A program made the translations under genes and the position numbers. A stretch of 64,000 nucleotides of DNA, from the NCBI RefSeq assembly GCF_037975245.1, contig NC_092573.1, positions 18,052,265 through 18,116,264 on the forward strand, written 5' to 3'. Source of the stretch: Apostichopus japonicus. Its lineage: Eukaryota > Echinodermata > Holothuroidea > Aspidochirotida > Stichopodidae. Below the pieces are notes generated by a model. The model had not been told where the DNA came from, did no database searches, and saw only the letters and a list, made by a program, of their open reading frames with translations. Positions 24,166 to 35,707 of this stretch are shown one piece after another; the first letter of the stretch is position 1, and every line of letters starts with the position of its first letter.

Positions 24166-27099
24166 ATGTGCTCTAAGTGGATGTTTATCGTTTTGTTTGT
24201 TGTGTTTGTGACTGTTTGTATCGTTTCCCACGGAAATGGCGAGGTTTTTAATAATGGCCACCGGACAGTCTTCTATTACACTCCATCGGAACTTCGCGCA
24301 ATCGGTACTAGATGTGCAGTCGGTACAGGACTACCAGATATGCGTTTACCAAAAGAGATGAGGCGACGAAAGCGTGGGAAAGCAGGGGGTGTCAAACGAA
24401 GGAATAGTCAGTGTAAGAACCGGCCTTATTTACCCTCAATCATAATGGGAAATGTTCAATCTCTCAGCAACAAGATGGATGAACTTTGTGCGAGTGTGAG
24501 ATATTTGTCGGACTTCAGGAATACTTGTATTGTGTCGTTCACAGAGACATGGTTGACAGGTAACCATAGTGACGATCATGTTAACATCGACGGATTCCAA
24601 CTGGTACGTGGTGACAGGGATTTAGAAGCGGCTGGTAAATGCAGTGGGGGAGGTGTGTGTGTTTACATCAACCAGAAGTGGTGTCACCCAAATAATGTGT
24701 ACAGAAAGGACTATGTTTGCACCCCCCACCTGGAAATGTTAACTGTTTCTGTACGGCCATTTTATCTACCGCGGGAGTTCTCACACGTTTTAGTCTGTAC
24801 TGTTTACATACCGGACAAGTCCGTTGCCAAGGCGGGTAGTGCTGAGTTGATTAAGGCCATTCAAGATTTGGAAGCTAAAGCCCCTGATGCCCTTGTTGTG
24901 GTTAATGGAGATTTCAACCATGGATCAATGAAACACCCGGGATTACGGTTTTATCAACACGTCAATTGTCCAACACGGGGGGAATCGACTCTGGACCTTT
25001 GTTACACCAACGTCAAAGACGCTTATGTATCATCCCAGTTGACTAAGCTTGGTGAAGCCGACCATGACCTCGTTCTCCTGTTACCAAAGTACAGGCCTGT
25101 TGTCCAGCGTGAAAAGCCGCGGGTAATTACAATCAAACAATGGTCGGATGATGCCCTGGATCAACTCCAAGACTGTTTTGATCGCACGGACTGGGAAATG
25201 TTTGTTGACACTGCCGATGATATTCACGAATTAACGGATACCGTCAGCTCCTATATCAAATTTTGTGAGGACGCCATCATTCCCACGAAGAAAGTCAAAT
25301 GTTACCCCAATAACAAGCCATGGGTTACTAAAAGGGTGAAACAGTTGATCAATAGGAAGAAACTGATATTCAGAACGGGTTCTAAAAATGACTTGAAGCT
25401 AATTCAGAAGGAGATTAACTCTGTAATCAAACAAGAGAAAGATGCTTACAAACGGAAAATCGAAAATAATTTCACAACAAACAACATTAGGGATGTGTGG
25501 ACCGGCATGCGTTTGATGAGCGGTTATACTAACGGTAGCTCGAAGCATTGCTCATTACCAGAATACTCCCAAACCTACGCCAATCAACTGAACTCATTTT
25601 ATAACCGGTTCGATTGCCACGATTTCACGGATGAAATCGAACGTATTCTCAGAGTAACTTCCGGGGAGTCCGCGCCTTTCCTAACCATAACAGAGGATGA
25701 TGTACTTCGAGATTTCTCCCGGCTGAACGCATCAAAATCAGCTGGACCAGACAAACTCTCACCGCGAGTTTTGAAGCTATGTAACCATCAATTGTCATAT
25801 ATCTTCACCCACATTTTCAACTTGTGCTTTAGGACCCAGTGCATCCCACGCCTATGGAAACAATCCTGTATTATTCCGGTGCCCAAAAAGTCAAGTATCA
25901 CCAGCATGAATGATCTTCGTCCGGTGGCGCTCACTTCCGTAGCCATGAAATCATGTGAAAGATTTATATTGCAGTATATCAAAAGGCTAACTGTAAACCT
26001 AATGGATGATCACCAGTTCGCATATAGGAAGGGACGCAACACTGACGATGCACTCCTGTTCACATTGGACACATTATACTCCCATCTCGAAGACTCTAAA
26101 TCTGGTAAAGTCTCCGCTCGCATCATGTTCTTTGATTTTTCATCTGCTTTTAATACGATGCAACCTCATATTTTAGCTAACGTTTTACTTGGATCTGATG
26201 ATGTGCCACATGCTTTGGTTCGATGGGTATTGGACTATCTCACTAACCGCTCACAATTTGTACGTATCGGTCGTGATGTTGTATCTGACATTATGGAATG
26301 TAGCACTGGAGCACCACAGGGCACTGTGTTAGCACCATTCCTATTCACTCTGTATACCTCCGGAATACGCTCCACTGACCTCAGCTGTCCGCTCATCAAG
26401 TTCGCGGATGACACTGCTCTCGTTGGCCGGATTAAAAATGACGATGACCGGATCTACCGTGAACAAATTGCCAATTTTGTTGCTGAATGCGACAGGAATT
26501 ATCTCCATCTTAACGTCAGCAAGACGAAGGAACTCATTATAGACTTCCGGAGAGCGAACAAGATAGTGCCCGAACCTGTGGTCATTGACAGTAAGACAGT
26601 GGATAGGGTAACTGAGTACAAATATTTGGGTGTAGTTATGGATGATCAGCTAAAGTGGGATGCACATGTTGAGTATGTTGCCAAACGTTTGAAACCACGA
26701 ATGTATTGCTTGAGGAAATTAGTCTCTTTTGACGTGAACCAGAACATTTTATCCATTTTTTACAACTCTATTATTAGTAGTGTTTGGTCATACTGCATAA
26801 CTTCCTGGGTTGGTAACATAAATAAGACATCCAAGAAAGTGTTAGATGATACTGTTAAACGGGCAGGTAGGGCTGTTGGGAAACGCTTGCCAATGGTTGA
26901 CGAGGTCTTTGATAGTCGGGTTGATGATAAGCTTCATTCAGTTCTCAAGGATATCGATCACCCTCTCCACGCTCCATTAAATAATTGTATTATCCCTCGT
27001 AGTGGGAGGATGAGACCTCCGAAGGCTCATACTAATCGTTACCCCTCATCTTTCATGGGTCAAGCTGTTAGAATTTTTAATGCATCTTTTAATCGCTAA
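24166..27099 (+). CDS. Retrotransposon polyprotein: AP-type endonuclease plus reverse transcriptase, 977 aa
   Basis: The protein nicks target DNA and copies the element RNA at the nick (target-primed reverse transcription). The start is the first in-frame ATG, with A at -3. The frame stays open upstream to a stop at 24052-24054, so an N-terminal part may be missing. Residues 5-21 are strongly hydrophobic, like a signal or membrane anchor, and residues 66-79 are highly basic (RRRKRGKAGGVKRR). The endonuclease spans about 89-307: GNVQS (N96), TETWL (E127), NGDFN (D249, N251), TLDL (D277) and EADHD (D299, H300). The reverse transcriptase spans about 509-827: AGPDKLSP, NDLRPVALTS, FFDFSSAF (D657), GAPQGTVLAP, FADD (746-749) and KYLGVV (820-822). 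The C-terminal part (SGRMRPPKAHTNRYPSSF) resembles the conserved tail of jockey-like proteins. All catalytic motifs I can check are present, with no frameshift or stop. The assignment is firm and the clade is not. Confidence 0.93.
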   Translation: MCSKWMFIVLFVVFVTVCIVSHGNGEVFNNGHRTVFYYTPSELRAIGTRCAVGTGLPDMRLPKEMRRRKRGKAGGVKRRNSQCKNRPYLPSIIMGNVQSLSNKMDELCASVRYLSDFRNTCIVSFTETWLTGNHSDDHVNIDGFQLVRGDRDLEAAGKCSGGGVCVYINQKWCHPNNVYRKDYVCTPHLEMLTVSVRPFYLPREFSHVLVCTVYIPDKSVAKAGSAELIKAIQDLEAKAPDALVVVNGDFNHGSMKHPGLRFYQHVNCPTRGESTLDLCYTNVKDAYVSSQLTKLGEADHDLVLLLPKYRPVVQREKPRVITIKQWSDDALDQLQDCFDRTDWEMFVDTADDIHELTDTVSSYIKFCEDAIIPTKKVKCYPNNKPWVTKRVKQLINRKKLIFRTGSKNDLKLIQKEINSVIKQEKDAYKRKIENNFTTNNIRDVWTGMRLMSGYTNGSSKHCSLPEYSQTYANQLNSFYNRFDCHDFTDEIERILRVTSGESAPFLTITEDDVLRDFSRLNASKSAGPDKLSPRVLKLCNHQLSYIFTHIFNLCFRTQCIPRLWKQSCIIPVPKKSSITSMNDLRPVALTSVAMKSCERFILQYIKRLTVNLMDDHQFAYRKGRNTDDALLFTLDTLYSHLEDSKSGKVSARIMFFDFSSAFNTMQPHILANVLLGSDDVPHALVRWVLDYLTNRSQFVRIGRDVVSDIMECSTGAPQGTVLAPFLFTLYTSGIRSTDLSCPLIKFADDTALVGRIKNDDDRIYREQIANFVAECDRNYLHLNVSKTKELIIDFRRANKIVPEPVVIDSKTVDRVTEYKYLGVVMDDQLKWDAHVEYVAKRLKPRMYCLRKLVSFDVNQNILSIFYNSIISSVWSYCITSWVGNINKTSKKVLDDTVKRAGRAVGKRLPMVDEVFDSRVDDKLHSVLKDIDHPLHAPLNNCIIPRSGRMRPPKAHTNRYPSSFMGQAVRIFNASFNR

Positions 27100-27345
27100 C
27101 CTCTTGCCTTTGTCTTTCCTTCTTTCATTGGGTTCTTATCATATTTTACCGTTTGTGATTTGTTTATACTTTTTATTCCTTGCCATTCTGTGAGCTTCGG
27201 CCCATCTGTTCCCGTTCCTTGTTATTAGCAGTTCTTATGCTTTTATTGTCCTACTGTTTGTTCTCTTATTGTTGTATAGTACCGTTTTTATATCTTACTG
27301 TTTTTATCTGCAAGCATGTAATTTCCCTATCGGATGCAATAAAGT
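27100..27345 (+). other. Retrotransposon 3' UTR
   Basis: This is the noncoding region between the TAA stop (27097-27099) and the tail. It is T-rich with several pyrimidine tracts and differs sharply from the satellite. In this type of element the reverse transcriptase is thought to recognise the 3' end of the RNA, so template-recognition signals would be expected here, but I identify no specific hairpin by eye. Any open frame running through this region into the satellite is chance. Confidence 0.75.
27338..27343 (+). promoter_or_regulatory. AATAAA polyadenylation signal
   Basis: A canonical AATAAA lies only a few bases before the TTATC tail and about 240 bp after the stop codon, in the sense orientation of the retrotransposon. 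It could direct 3' end formation of the element transcript, or be part of the conserved 3' terminus. Confidence 0.55.
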
Positions 27346-27366
27346 TTATCTTATCTTATCTTATCT
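27346..27366 (+). repeat. (TTATC)n 3' tail of the retrotransposon
   Basis: Four tandem TTATC units at 27346-27365, continuing into TTA before the target duplication. Short tandem repeats instead of poly-A end many CR1/L2-type elements and arise by slippage during target-primed reverse transcription. The tail ends against tagatcat, and the satellite target itself reads tatctagatcat, so tail and target share a TATCT/TTA-like stretch. Confidence 0.85.
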
Positions 27367-27374
27367 TAGATCAT
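27367..27374 (+). repeat. Right target-site duplication of the retrotransposon
   Basis: The sequence tagatcat matches 24045-24052. After it the interrupted satellite unit resumes (tgcatggggcaag) exactly as in uninterrupted units such as that at about 15980. Confidence 0.8.
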
Positions 27375-30300
27375 TGCATGGGGCAAGTGGTGTGGGTTAC
27401 TATGGAATCAGGTACCGTATACAGGGTCAGACCCTCATAACGCCCTAATAATGTGATATTATGTATAAATAATGTTTTGATGTCATTCCACTAGTTGAGT
27501 GGGAATGAGGGGTGGGGATGATTGGAAAGCCCTAATCAGAATATATATGCTGTTGCATGTGCTGTATTCATACAATTTGATATATTATAGAGAAAATAGG
27601 GACGTACACTGTTATGGCTTTCTCCTATTGTTTGAGAAAGATTTTTTTTACCATTTCCAACAGCATAGATTAAGGTGATGTATATTAGATGTAATGTCAA
27701 AGGTTTTTTTTTTTCAACTATTAGGGTCCCCATAATGTGTGTGAGAATTTAATGAACAGTCTAATATTAATTTTTGACCATCTTATTTTCACCGCTTCAA
27801 AGTTTTGATGTCATTCCAAATTGATGAACTGCTTAATCTCAAATGCATCAGTGTAGAAAATGATCTTGTCCAACTTTTACAGGCTCCACCCATATGTGGA
27901 ACCATAATGTTGGGCAAAAGGGAGGGGGGGGGGGGATTGCTGGAGGGGGAAACTGGGAAAGCAGCTATATGTAGGTTAGAGCTATCATTAGGATCAAATA
28001 TTTGAAAGCATAGGATTTTATGTGTATTCATCCTTGTTGAATGGGATGGAGGGTCGGGGAGGGGTGGGGGGTGTCCAATTGACTTGGCTGCCCTATTGGT
28101 CGTCTATTTGCTTTTCTACCTGCTACGTTAAGTTTGATATGTCCTGAAAATTACAGTTTGTACACTATCACTCTATCTAGAACATTGTATGTGGCAAGTG
28201 GTGTGGGTTACTATGGAATCAGGTACCGTATACAGGGTCAGACCTCCATAACGCCCTAATAATGTGATATTATGTATAAATAATGTTTTGATGTCATTTC
28301 ACTAGTTGAGTGGGAATGAGGGGTGGGGATGATTGGAAAGCCCTAATCAGAATATATATGCTGTTGCATGTGCTGTATTCATACAATTTGATATATCATA
28401 GAGAAAATAGGGATGTACACTGTTATGGCTTTCTCCTATTGTTTGAGAAAGATTTTTTTTACCATTTCCAACAGCATAGATTAAGGTGATGTATATTAAA
28501 TGTAATGTCAAAGGTTTTTTTTTTCAACTATTAGGGTCCCCATAATGTGTGTGAGAATTTAATGAACAGTCTAATATTAATTTTTGACCATCTTATTTTC
28601 ACCGTTTCAAAGTTTTGATGTCATTCCAAATTGATGAACTGCTTAATCTCAAATGCATCAGTGTAGAAAATGATCTTGTCCAACTTTTACAGGCTCCACC
28701 CATATGTGGAACCATAATGTTGGGCAAAAGGGAGGGGGGGGGGGGGTTGCTGGAGGGGGAAACTGGGAAAGCAGCTATATGTAGGTTAGAGCTATCATTA
28801 GGATCAAATATTTGAAAGCATAGAATTTTATGTGTATTCATCCTTGTTGAATGGGATGGAGGGTAGGGGAGGGGTGGGGGGTGTCCAATTGACTTGGCTG
28901 CCCTATTGGTCGTCTATTTGCTTTTCTACCTGCTACGTAAAGTTTGATATGTCCTGAAAATTACAGTTTGTACACTATCACTCTATCTAGATCATTGCAT
29001 GGGGCAAGTGGTGTGGGTTACTATGGAATCAGGTACCGTATACAGGGTCAGACCCTCATAACGCCCTAATAATGTGATATTATGTATAAATAATGTTTTG
29101 ATGTCATTTCACTAGTTGAGTGGGAATGAGGGGTGGGGATGATTGGAAAGCCTTAATCAGAATATATATGCTGTTGCATGTGCTGTATTCATACAATTTG
29201 ATATATCATAGAGAAAATAGGGATGTACACTGTTATGGCTTTCTCCTATTGTTTGAGAAAGATTTTTTTTACCATTTCCAACAGCATAGATTAAGGTGAT
29301 GTATATTAAATGTAAAGTAGTAGGTTTTTTTTCTCAACTATTAGGGTCCCCATAATGTGTGTGAGAATTTAATGAACAGTCTAATATTAATTTTTGACCA
29401 TCTTATTTTCACCGCTTCAAAGTTTTGATGTCATTCCAAATTGATGAACTGCTTAATCTCAAATGCATCAGTGTAGAAAATGATCTTGTCCAACTTTTAC
29501 AGGCTCCACCCATATGTGGAACCATAATGTTGGGCAAAAGGGAGGGGGGGGGGGATTGCTGGAGGGGGAAACTGGGAAAGCAGCTATATGTAGGTTAGAG
29601 CTATCATTAGGATCAAATATTTGAAAGCATAGGATTTATGTGTATTCATCCTTGTTGAATGGGATGGAGGGTCGGGGAGGGGTGGGGGGTGTCCAATTGA
29701 CTTGGCTGCCCTATTGGTCGTCTATTTGCTTTTCTACCTGCTACGTTAAGTTTGATATGTCCTGAAAATTACAGTTTGTACACTATCACTCTATCTAGAT
29801 CATTGTATGTGGCAAGTGGTGTGGGTTACTATGGAATCAGGTACCGTATACAGGGTCAGACCTCCATAACGCCCTAATAATGTGATATTATGTATAAATA
29901 ATGTTTTGATGTCATTTCACTAGTTGAGTGGGAATGAGGGGTGGGGATGATTGGAAAGCCCTAATCAGAATATATATGCTGTTGCATGTGCTGTATTCAT
30001 ACAATTTGATATATCATAGAGAAAATAGGGATGTACACTGTTATGGCTTTCTCCTATTGTTTGAGAAAGATTTTTTTTACCATTTCCAACAGCATAGATT
30101 AAGGTGATGTATATTAAATGTAATGTCAAAGGTTTTTTTTTTCAACTATTAGGGTCCCCATAATGTGTGTGAGAATTTAATGAACAGTCTAATATTAATT
30201 TTTGACCATCTTATTTTCACCGTTTCAAAGTTTTGATGTCATTCCAAATTGATGAACTGCTTAATCTCAAATGCATCAGTGTAGAAAATGATCTTGTCCA

Positions 30301-31830
30301 ACTTTTACAGGCTCCACCCATATGTGGAACCATAATGTTGGGCAAAAGGGAGGGGGGGGGGTTGCTGGAGGGGGAAACTGGGAAAGCAGCTATATGTAGG
30401 TTAGAGCTATCATTAGGATCAAATATTTGAAAGCATAGGATTTTATGTGTATTCATCCTTGTTGAATGGGATGGAGGGTAGGGGAGGGGTGGGGGTGTCC
30501 AATTGACTTGGCTGCCCTATTGGTCGTCTATTTGCTTTTCTACCTGCTACGTAAAGTTTGATATGTCCTGAAAATTACAGTTTGTACACTATCACTCTAT
30601 CTAGATCATTGCATGGGGCAAGTGGTGTGGGTTACTATGGAATCAGGTACCGTATACAGGGTCAGACCCTCATAACGCCCTAATAATGTGATATTATGTA
30701 TAAATAATGTTTTGATGTCATTTCACTAGTTGAGTGGGAATGAGGGGTGGGGATGATTGGAAAGCCTTAATCAGAATATATATGCTGTTGCATGTGCTGT
30801 ATTCATACAATTTGATATATCATAGAGAAAATAGGGATGTACACTGTTATGGCTTTCTCCTATTGTTTGAGAAAGATTTTTTTTACCATTTCCAACAGCA
30901 TAGATTAAGGTGATGTATATTAAATGTAAAGTAGTAGGTTTTTTTTCTCAACTATTAGGGTCCCCATAATGTGTGTGAGAATTTAATGAACAGTCTAATA
31001 TTAATTTTTGACCATCTTATTTTCACCGCTTCAAAGTTTTGATGTCATTCCAAATTGATGAACTGCTTAATCTCAAATGCATCAGTGTAGAAAATGATCT
31101 TGTCCAACTTTTACAGGCTCCACCCATATGTGGAACCATAATGTTGGGCAAAAGGGAGGGGGGGGGATTGCTGGAGGGGGAAACTGGGAAAGCAGCTATA
31201 TGTAGGTTAGAGCTATCATTAGGATCAAATATTTGAAAGCATAGGATTTATGTGTATTCATCCTTGTTGAATGGGATGGAGGGTCGGGGAGGGGTGGGGG
31301 GTGTCCAATTGACTTGGCTGCCCTATTGGTCGTCTATTTGCTTTTCTACCTGCTACGTTAAGTTTGATATGTCCTGAAAATTACAGTTTGTACACTATCA
31401 CTCTATCTAGATCATTGTATGTGGCAAGTGGTGTGGGTTACTATGGAATCAGGTACCGTATACAGGGTCAGACCTCCATAACGCCCTAATAATGTGATAT
31501 TATGTATAAATAATGTTTTGATGTCATTTCACTAGTTGAGTGGGAATGAGGGGTGGGGATGATTGGAAAGCCCTAATCAGAATATATATGCTGTTGCATG
31601 TGCTGTATTCATACAATTTGATATATCATAGAGAAAATAGGGATGTACACTGTTATGGCTTTCTCCTATTGTTTGAGAAAGATTTTTTTTACCATTTCCA
31701 ACAGCATAGATTAAGGTGATGTATATTAAATGTAATGTCAAAGGTTTTTTTTTTCAACTATTAGGGTCCCCATAATGTGTGTGAGAATTTAATGAACAGT
31801 CTAATATTAATTTTTGACCATCTTATTTTC
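27375..31830 (+). repeat. Satellite array with two-unit higher-order repeat (about 1616 bp)
   Basis: Anchors are at 27791, 28601, 29411, 30219 and 31025. Units alternate between two types. Type A has accgcttcaaag at the anchor, gggtcgggg, ctacgttaag, cattgtatg and cagacctcc. Type B has accgtttcaaag, gggtagggg, ctacgtaaag, catggggcaag and cagaccctc with ccttaatcag. The A anchors at 27791, 29411 and 31025 are 1620 and 1614 bp apart. From the second A unit on, A units also share a one-base T deletion (aggatttatg at 29632, 31245 and later). Shared private variants at fixed two-unit spacing show that the dimer, not the single unit, was the amplified block here. Confidence 0.88.
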
Positions 31831-32152
31831 ACCGTTTCAAAGTTTTGATGTCATTCCACTAGTTGAGTGGGAATGAGGGGTGGGGATGATTGGAAAGCCC
31901 TAATCAGAATATATATGCTGTTGCATGTGCTGTATTCATACAATTTGATATATCATAGAGAAAATAGGGATGTACACTGTTATGGCTTTCTCCTATTGTT
32001 TGAGAAAGATTTTTTTTACCATTTCCAACAGCATAGATTAAGGTGATGTATATTAGATGTAATGTCAAAGGTTTTTTTTTCAACTATTAGGGTCCCAATG
32101 TGTGTGAGAATTACTGAACAGTCTAATATTAATTTTTGACCATCTTATTTTC
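31831..32152 (+). repeat. 322-bp short satellite unit (copy 1)
   Basis: After the anchor and ttttgatgtcattcca the sequence jumps directly to ctagttgagtggg, which normally follows the second copy of the same 16-mer about 485 bp later. The deleted part contains the poly-G tract, the G-quadruplex motif and the TATA-like box. The breakpoint lies within the shared 16-mer, as expected for recombination or slippage between the two internal direct repeats. Confidence 0.9.
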
Positions 32153-35100
32153 ACCGTTTCAAAGTTTTGATGTCATTCCAAATTGATGAACTGCTTAATC
32201 TCAAATGCATCAGTGTAGAAAATGATCTTGTCCAACTTTTACAGGCTCCACCCATATGTGGAACCATAATGTTGGGCAAAAGGGAGGGGGGGGGGGGGGT
32301 TGCTGGAGGGGGAAACTGGGAAAGCAGCTATATGTAGGTTAGAGCTATCATTAGGATCAAATATTTGAAAGCATAGGATTTTATGTGTATTCATCCTTGT
32401 TGAATGGGATGGAGGGTAGGGGAGGGGTGGGGGGTGTCCAATTGACTTGGCTGCCCTATTGGTCGTCTATTTGCTTTTCTACCTGCTACGTAAAGTTTGA
32501 TATGTCCTGAAAATTACAGTTTGTACACTATCACTCTATCTAGATCATTGCATGGGGCAAGTGGTGTGGGTTACTATGGAATCAGGTACCGTATACAGGG
32601 TCAGACCCTCATAACGCCCTAATAATGTGATATTATGTATAAATAATGTTTTGATGTCATTTCACTAGTTGAGTGGGAATGAGGGGTGGGGATGATTGGA
32701 AAGCCTTAATCAGAATATATATGCTGTTGCATGTGCTGTATTCATACAATTTGATATATCATAGAGAAAATAGGGATGTACACTGTTATGGCTTTCTCCT
32801 ATTGTTTGAGAAAGATTTTTTTTACCATTTCCAACAGCATAGATTAAGGTGATGTATATTAAATGTAAAGTAGTAGGTTTTTTTTCTCAACTATTAGGGT
32901 CCCCATAATGTGTGTGAGAATTTAATGAACAGTCTAATATTAATTTTTGACCATCTTATTTTCACCGCTTCAAAGTTTTGATGTCATTCCAAATTGATGA
33001 ACTGCTTAATCTCAAATGCATCAGTGTAGAAAATGATCTTGTCCAACTTTTACAGGCTCCACCCATATGTGGAACCATAATGTTGGGCAAAAGGGAGGGG
33101 GGGGGGGGATTGCTGGAGGGGGAAACTGGGAAAGCAGCTATATGTAGGTTAGAGCTATCATTAGGATCAAATATTTGAAAGCATAGGATTTATGTGTATT
33201 CATCCTTGTTGAATGGGATGGAGGGTCGGGGAGGGGTGGGGGGTGTCCAATTGACTTGGCTGCCCTATTGGTCGTCTATTTGCTTTTCTACCTGCTACGT
33301 TAAGTTTGATATGTCCTGAAAATTACAGTTTGTACACTATCACTCTATCTAGATCATTGTATGTGGCAAGTGGTGTGGGTTACTATGGAATCAGGTACCG
33401 TATACAGGGTCAGACCTCCATAACGCCCTAATAATGTGATATTATGTATAAATAATGTTTTGATGTCATTTCACTAGTTGAGTGGGAATGAGGGGTGGGG
33501 ATGATTGGAAAGCCCTAATCAGAATATATATGCTGTTGCATGTGCTGTATTCATACAATTTGATATATCATAGAGAAAATAGGGATGTACACTGTTATGG
33601 CTTTCTCCTATTGTTTGAGAAAGATTTTTTTTACCATTTCCAACAGCATAGATTAAGGTGATGTATATTAAATGTAATGTCAAAGGTTTTTTTTTTCAAC
33701 TATTAGGGTCCCCATAATGTGTGTGAGAATTTAATGAACAGTCTAATATTAATTTTTGACCATCTTATTTTCACCGTTTCAAAGTTTTGATGTCATTCCA
33801 AATTGATGAACTGCTTAATCTCAAATGCATCAGTGTAGAAAATGATCTTGTCCAACTTTTACAGGCTCCACCCATATGTGGAACCATAATGTTGGGCAAA
33901 AGGGAGGGGGGGGGGGTTGCTGGAGGGGGAAACTGGGAAAGCAGCTATATGTAGGTTAGAGCTATCATTAGGATCAAATATTTGAAAGCATAGGATTTTA
34001 TGTGTATTCATCCTTGTTGAATGGGATGGAGGGTAGGGGAGGGGTGGGGGTGTCCAATTGACTTGGCTGCCCTATTGGTCGTCTATTTGCTTTTCTACCT
34101 GCTACGTAAAGTTTGATATGTCCTGAAAATTACAGTTTGTACACTATCACTCTATCTAGATCATTGCATGGGGCAAGTGGTGTGGGTTACTATGGAATCA
34201 GGTACCGTATACAGGGTCAGACCCTCATAACGCCCTAATAATGTGATATTATGTATAAATAATGTTTTGATGTCATTTCACTAGTTGAGTGGGAATGAGG
34301 GGTGGGGATGATTGGAAAGCCTTAATCAGAATATATATGCTGTTGCATGTGCTGTATTCATACAATTTGATATATCATAGAGAAAATAGGGATGTACACT
34401 GTTATGGCTTTCTCCTATTGTTTGAGAAAGATTTTTTTTACCATTTCCAACAGCATAGATTAAGGTGATGTATATTAAATGTAAAGTAGTAGGTTTTTTT
34501 TCTCAACTATTAGGGTCCCCATAATGTGTGTGAGAATTTAATGAACAGTCTAATATTAATTTTTGACCATCTTATTTTCACCGCTTCAAAGTTTTGATGT
34601 CATTCCAAATTGATGAACTGCTTAATCTCAAATGCATCAGTGTAGAAAATGATCTTGTCCAACTTTTACAGGCTCCACCCATATGTGGAACCATAATGTT
34701 GGGCAAAAGGGAGGGGGGGGGATTGCTGGAGGGGGAAACTGGGAAAGCAGCTATATGTAGGTTAGAGCTATCATTAGGATCAAATATTTGAAAGCATAGG
34801 ATTTATGTGTATTCATCCTTGTTGAATGGGATGGAGGGTCGGGGAGGGGTGGGGGGTGTCCAATTGACTTGGCTGCCCTATTGGTCGTCTATTTGCTTTT
34901 CTACCTGCTACGTTAAGTTTGATATGTCCTGAAAATTACAGTTTGTACACTATCACTCTATCTAGATCATTGTATGTGGCAAGTGGTGTGGGTTACTATG
35001 GAATCAGGTACCGTATACAGGGTCAGACCTCCATAACGCCCTAATAATGTGATATTATGTATAAATAATGTTTTGATGTCATTTCACTAGTTGAGTGGGA

Positions 35101-35385
35101 ATGAGGGGTGGGGATGATTGGAAAGCCCTAATCAGAATATATATGCTGTTGCATGTGCTGTATTCATACAATTTGATATATCATAGAGAAAATAGGGATG
35201 TACACTGTTATGGCTTTCTCCTATTGTTTGAGAAAGATTTTTTTTACCATTTCCAACAGCATAGATTAAGGTGATGTATATTAAATGTAATGTCAAAGGT
35301 TTTTTTTTTCAACTATTAGGGTCCCCATAATGTGTGTGAGAATTTAATGAACAGTCTAATATTAATTTTTGACCATCTTATTTTC

Positions 35386-35707
35386 ACCGTTTCAAAGTTT
35401 TGATGTCATTCCACTAGTTGAGTGGGAATGAGGGGTGGGGATGATTGGAAAGCCCTAATCAGAATATATATGCTGTTGCATGTGCTGTATTCATACAATT
35501 TGATATATCATAGAGAAAATAGGGATGTACACTGTTATGGCTTTCTCCTATTGTTTGAGAAAGATTTTTTTTACCATTTCCAACAGCATAGATTAAGGTG
35601 ATGTATATTAGATGTAATGTCAAAGGTTTTTTTTTCAACTATTAGGGTCCCAATGTGTGTGAGAATTACTGAACAGTCTAATATTAATTTTTGACCATCT
35701 TATTTTC
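35386..35707 (+). repeat. 322-bp short satellite unit (copy 2)
   Basis: Same internal deletion and same breakpoint as the unit at 31831, so it is a duplicate of that event. It opens the first of three consecutive three-unit blocks. Confidence 0.9.

Larger units (their letters stand above)
24053..27366 (+). mobile_element. Non-LTR retrotransposon, Jockey superfamily (CR1/L2/Rex1-like), inserted in a satellite unit
   Basis: About 3.3 kb of non-satellite DNA interrupts one unit. Removing it together with one target duplication restores a spacing of 810 bp between anchors 23659 and 27791. It has a short 5' region, one large uninterrupted frame with endonuclease and reverse transcriptase, a 3' UTR of about 240 bp with AATAAA at 27338, and a (TTATC)n tail. 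There are no terminal repeats, and target duplications flank it. A simple-repeat 3' tail rather than poly-A, the order endonuclease then reverse transcriptase, and the YLG motif after the reverse transcriptase fit the CR1/L2/Rex1/Crack-Daphne part of the Jockey superfamily. I cannot fix the clade. No ORF1 is present, so the element is either 5'-truncated or naturally single-ORF. The intact frame argues for recent insertion. Confidence 0.93.

Noticed and set aside
25788-25982. Minus-strand frame of 64 codons within the retrotransposon
   Set aside because: It lies antisense inside the reverse transcriptase coding region, with no domain. It is a shadow frame.
24053-27366. The retrotransposon as the source of the satellite
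   Set aside because: The satellite unit shares no recognisable sequence with the element, and the element cleanly interrupts one unit with target duplications, so it arrived after the array existed.
27180-27440. Plus-strand frame of 86 codons across the 3' UTR
   Set aside because: It runs through the TTATC tail and target duplication into the satellite, so it cannot be an ancestral gene. Its hydrophobic character comes from T-rich UTR sequence.
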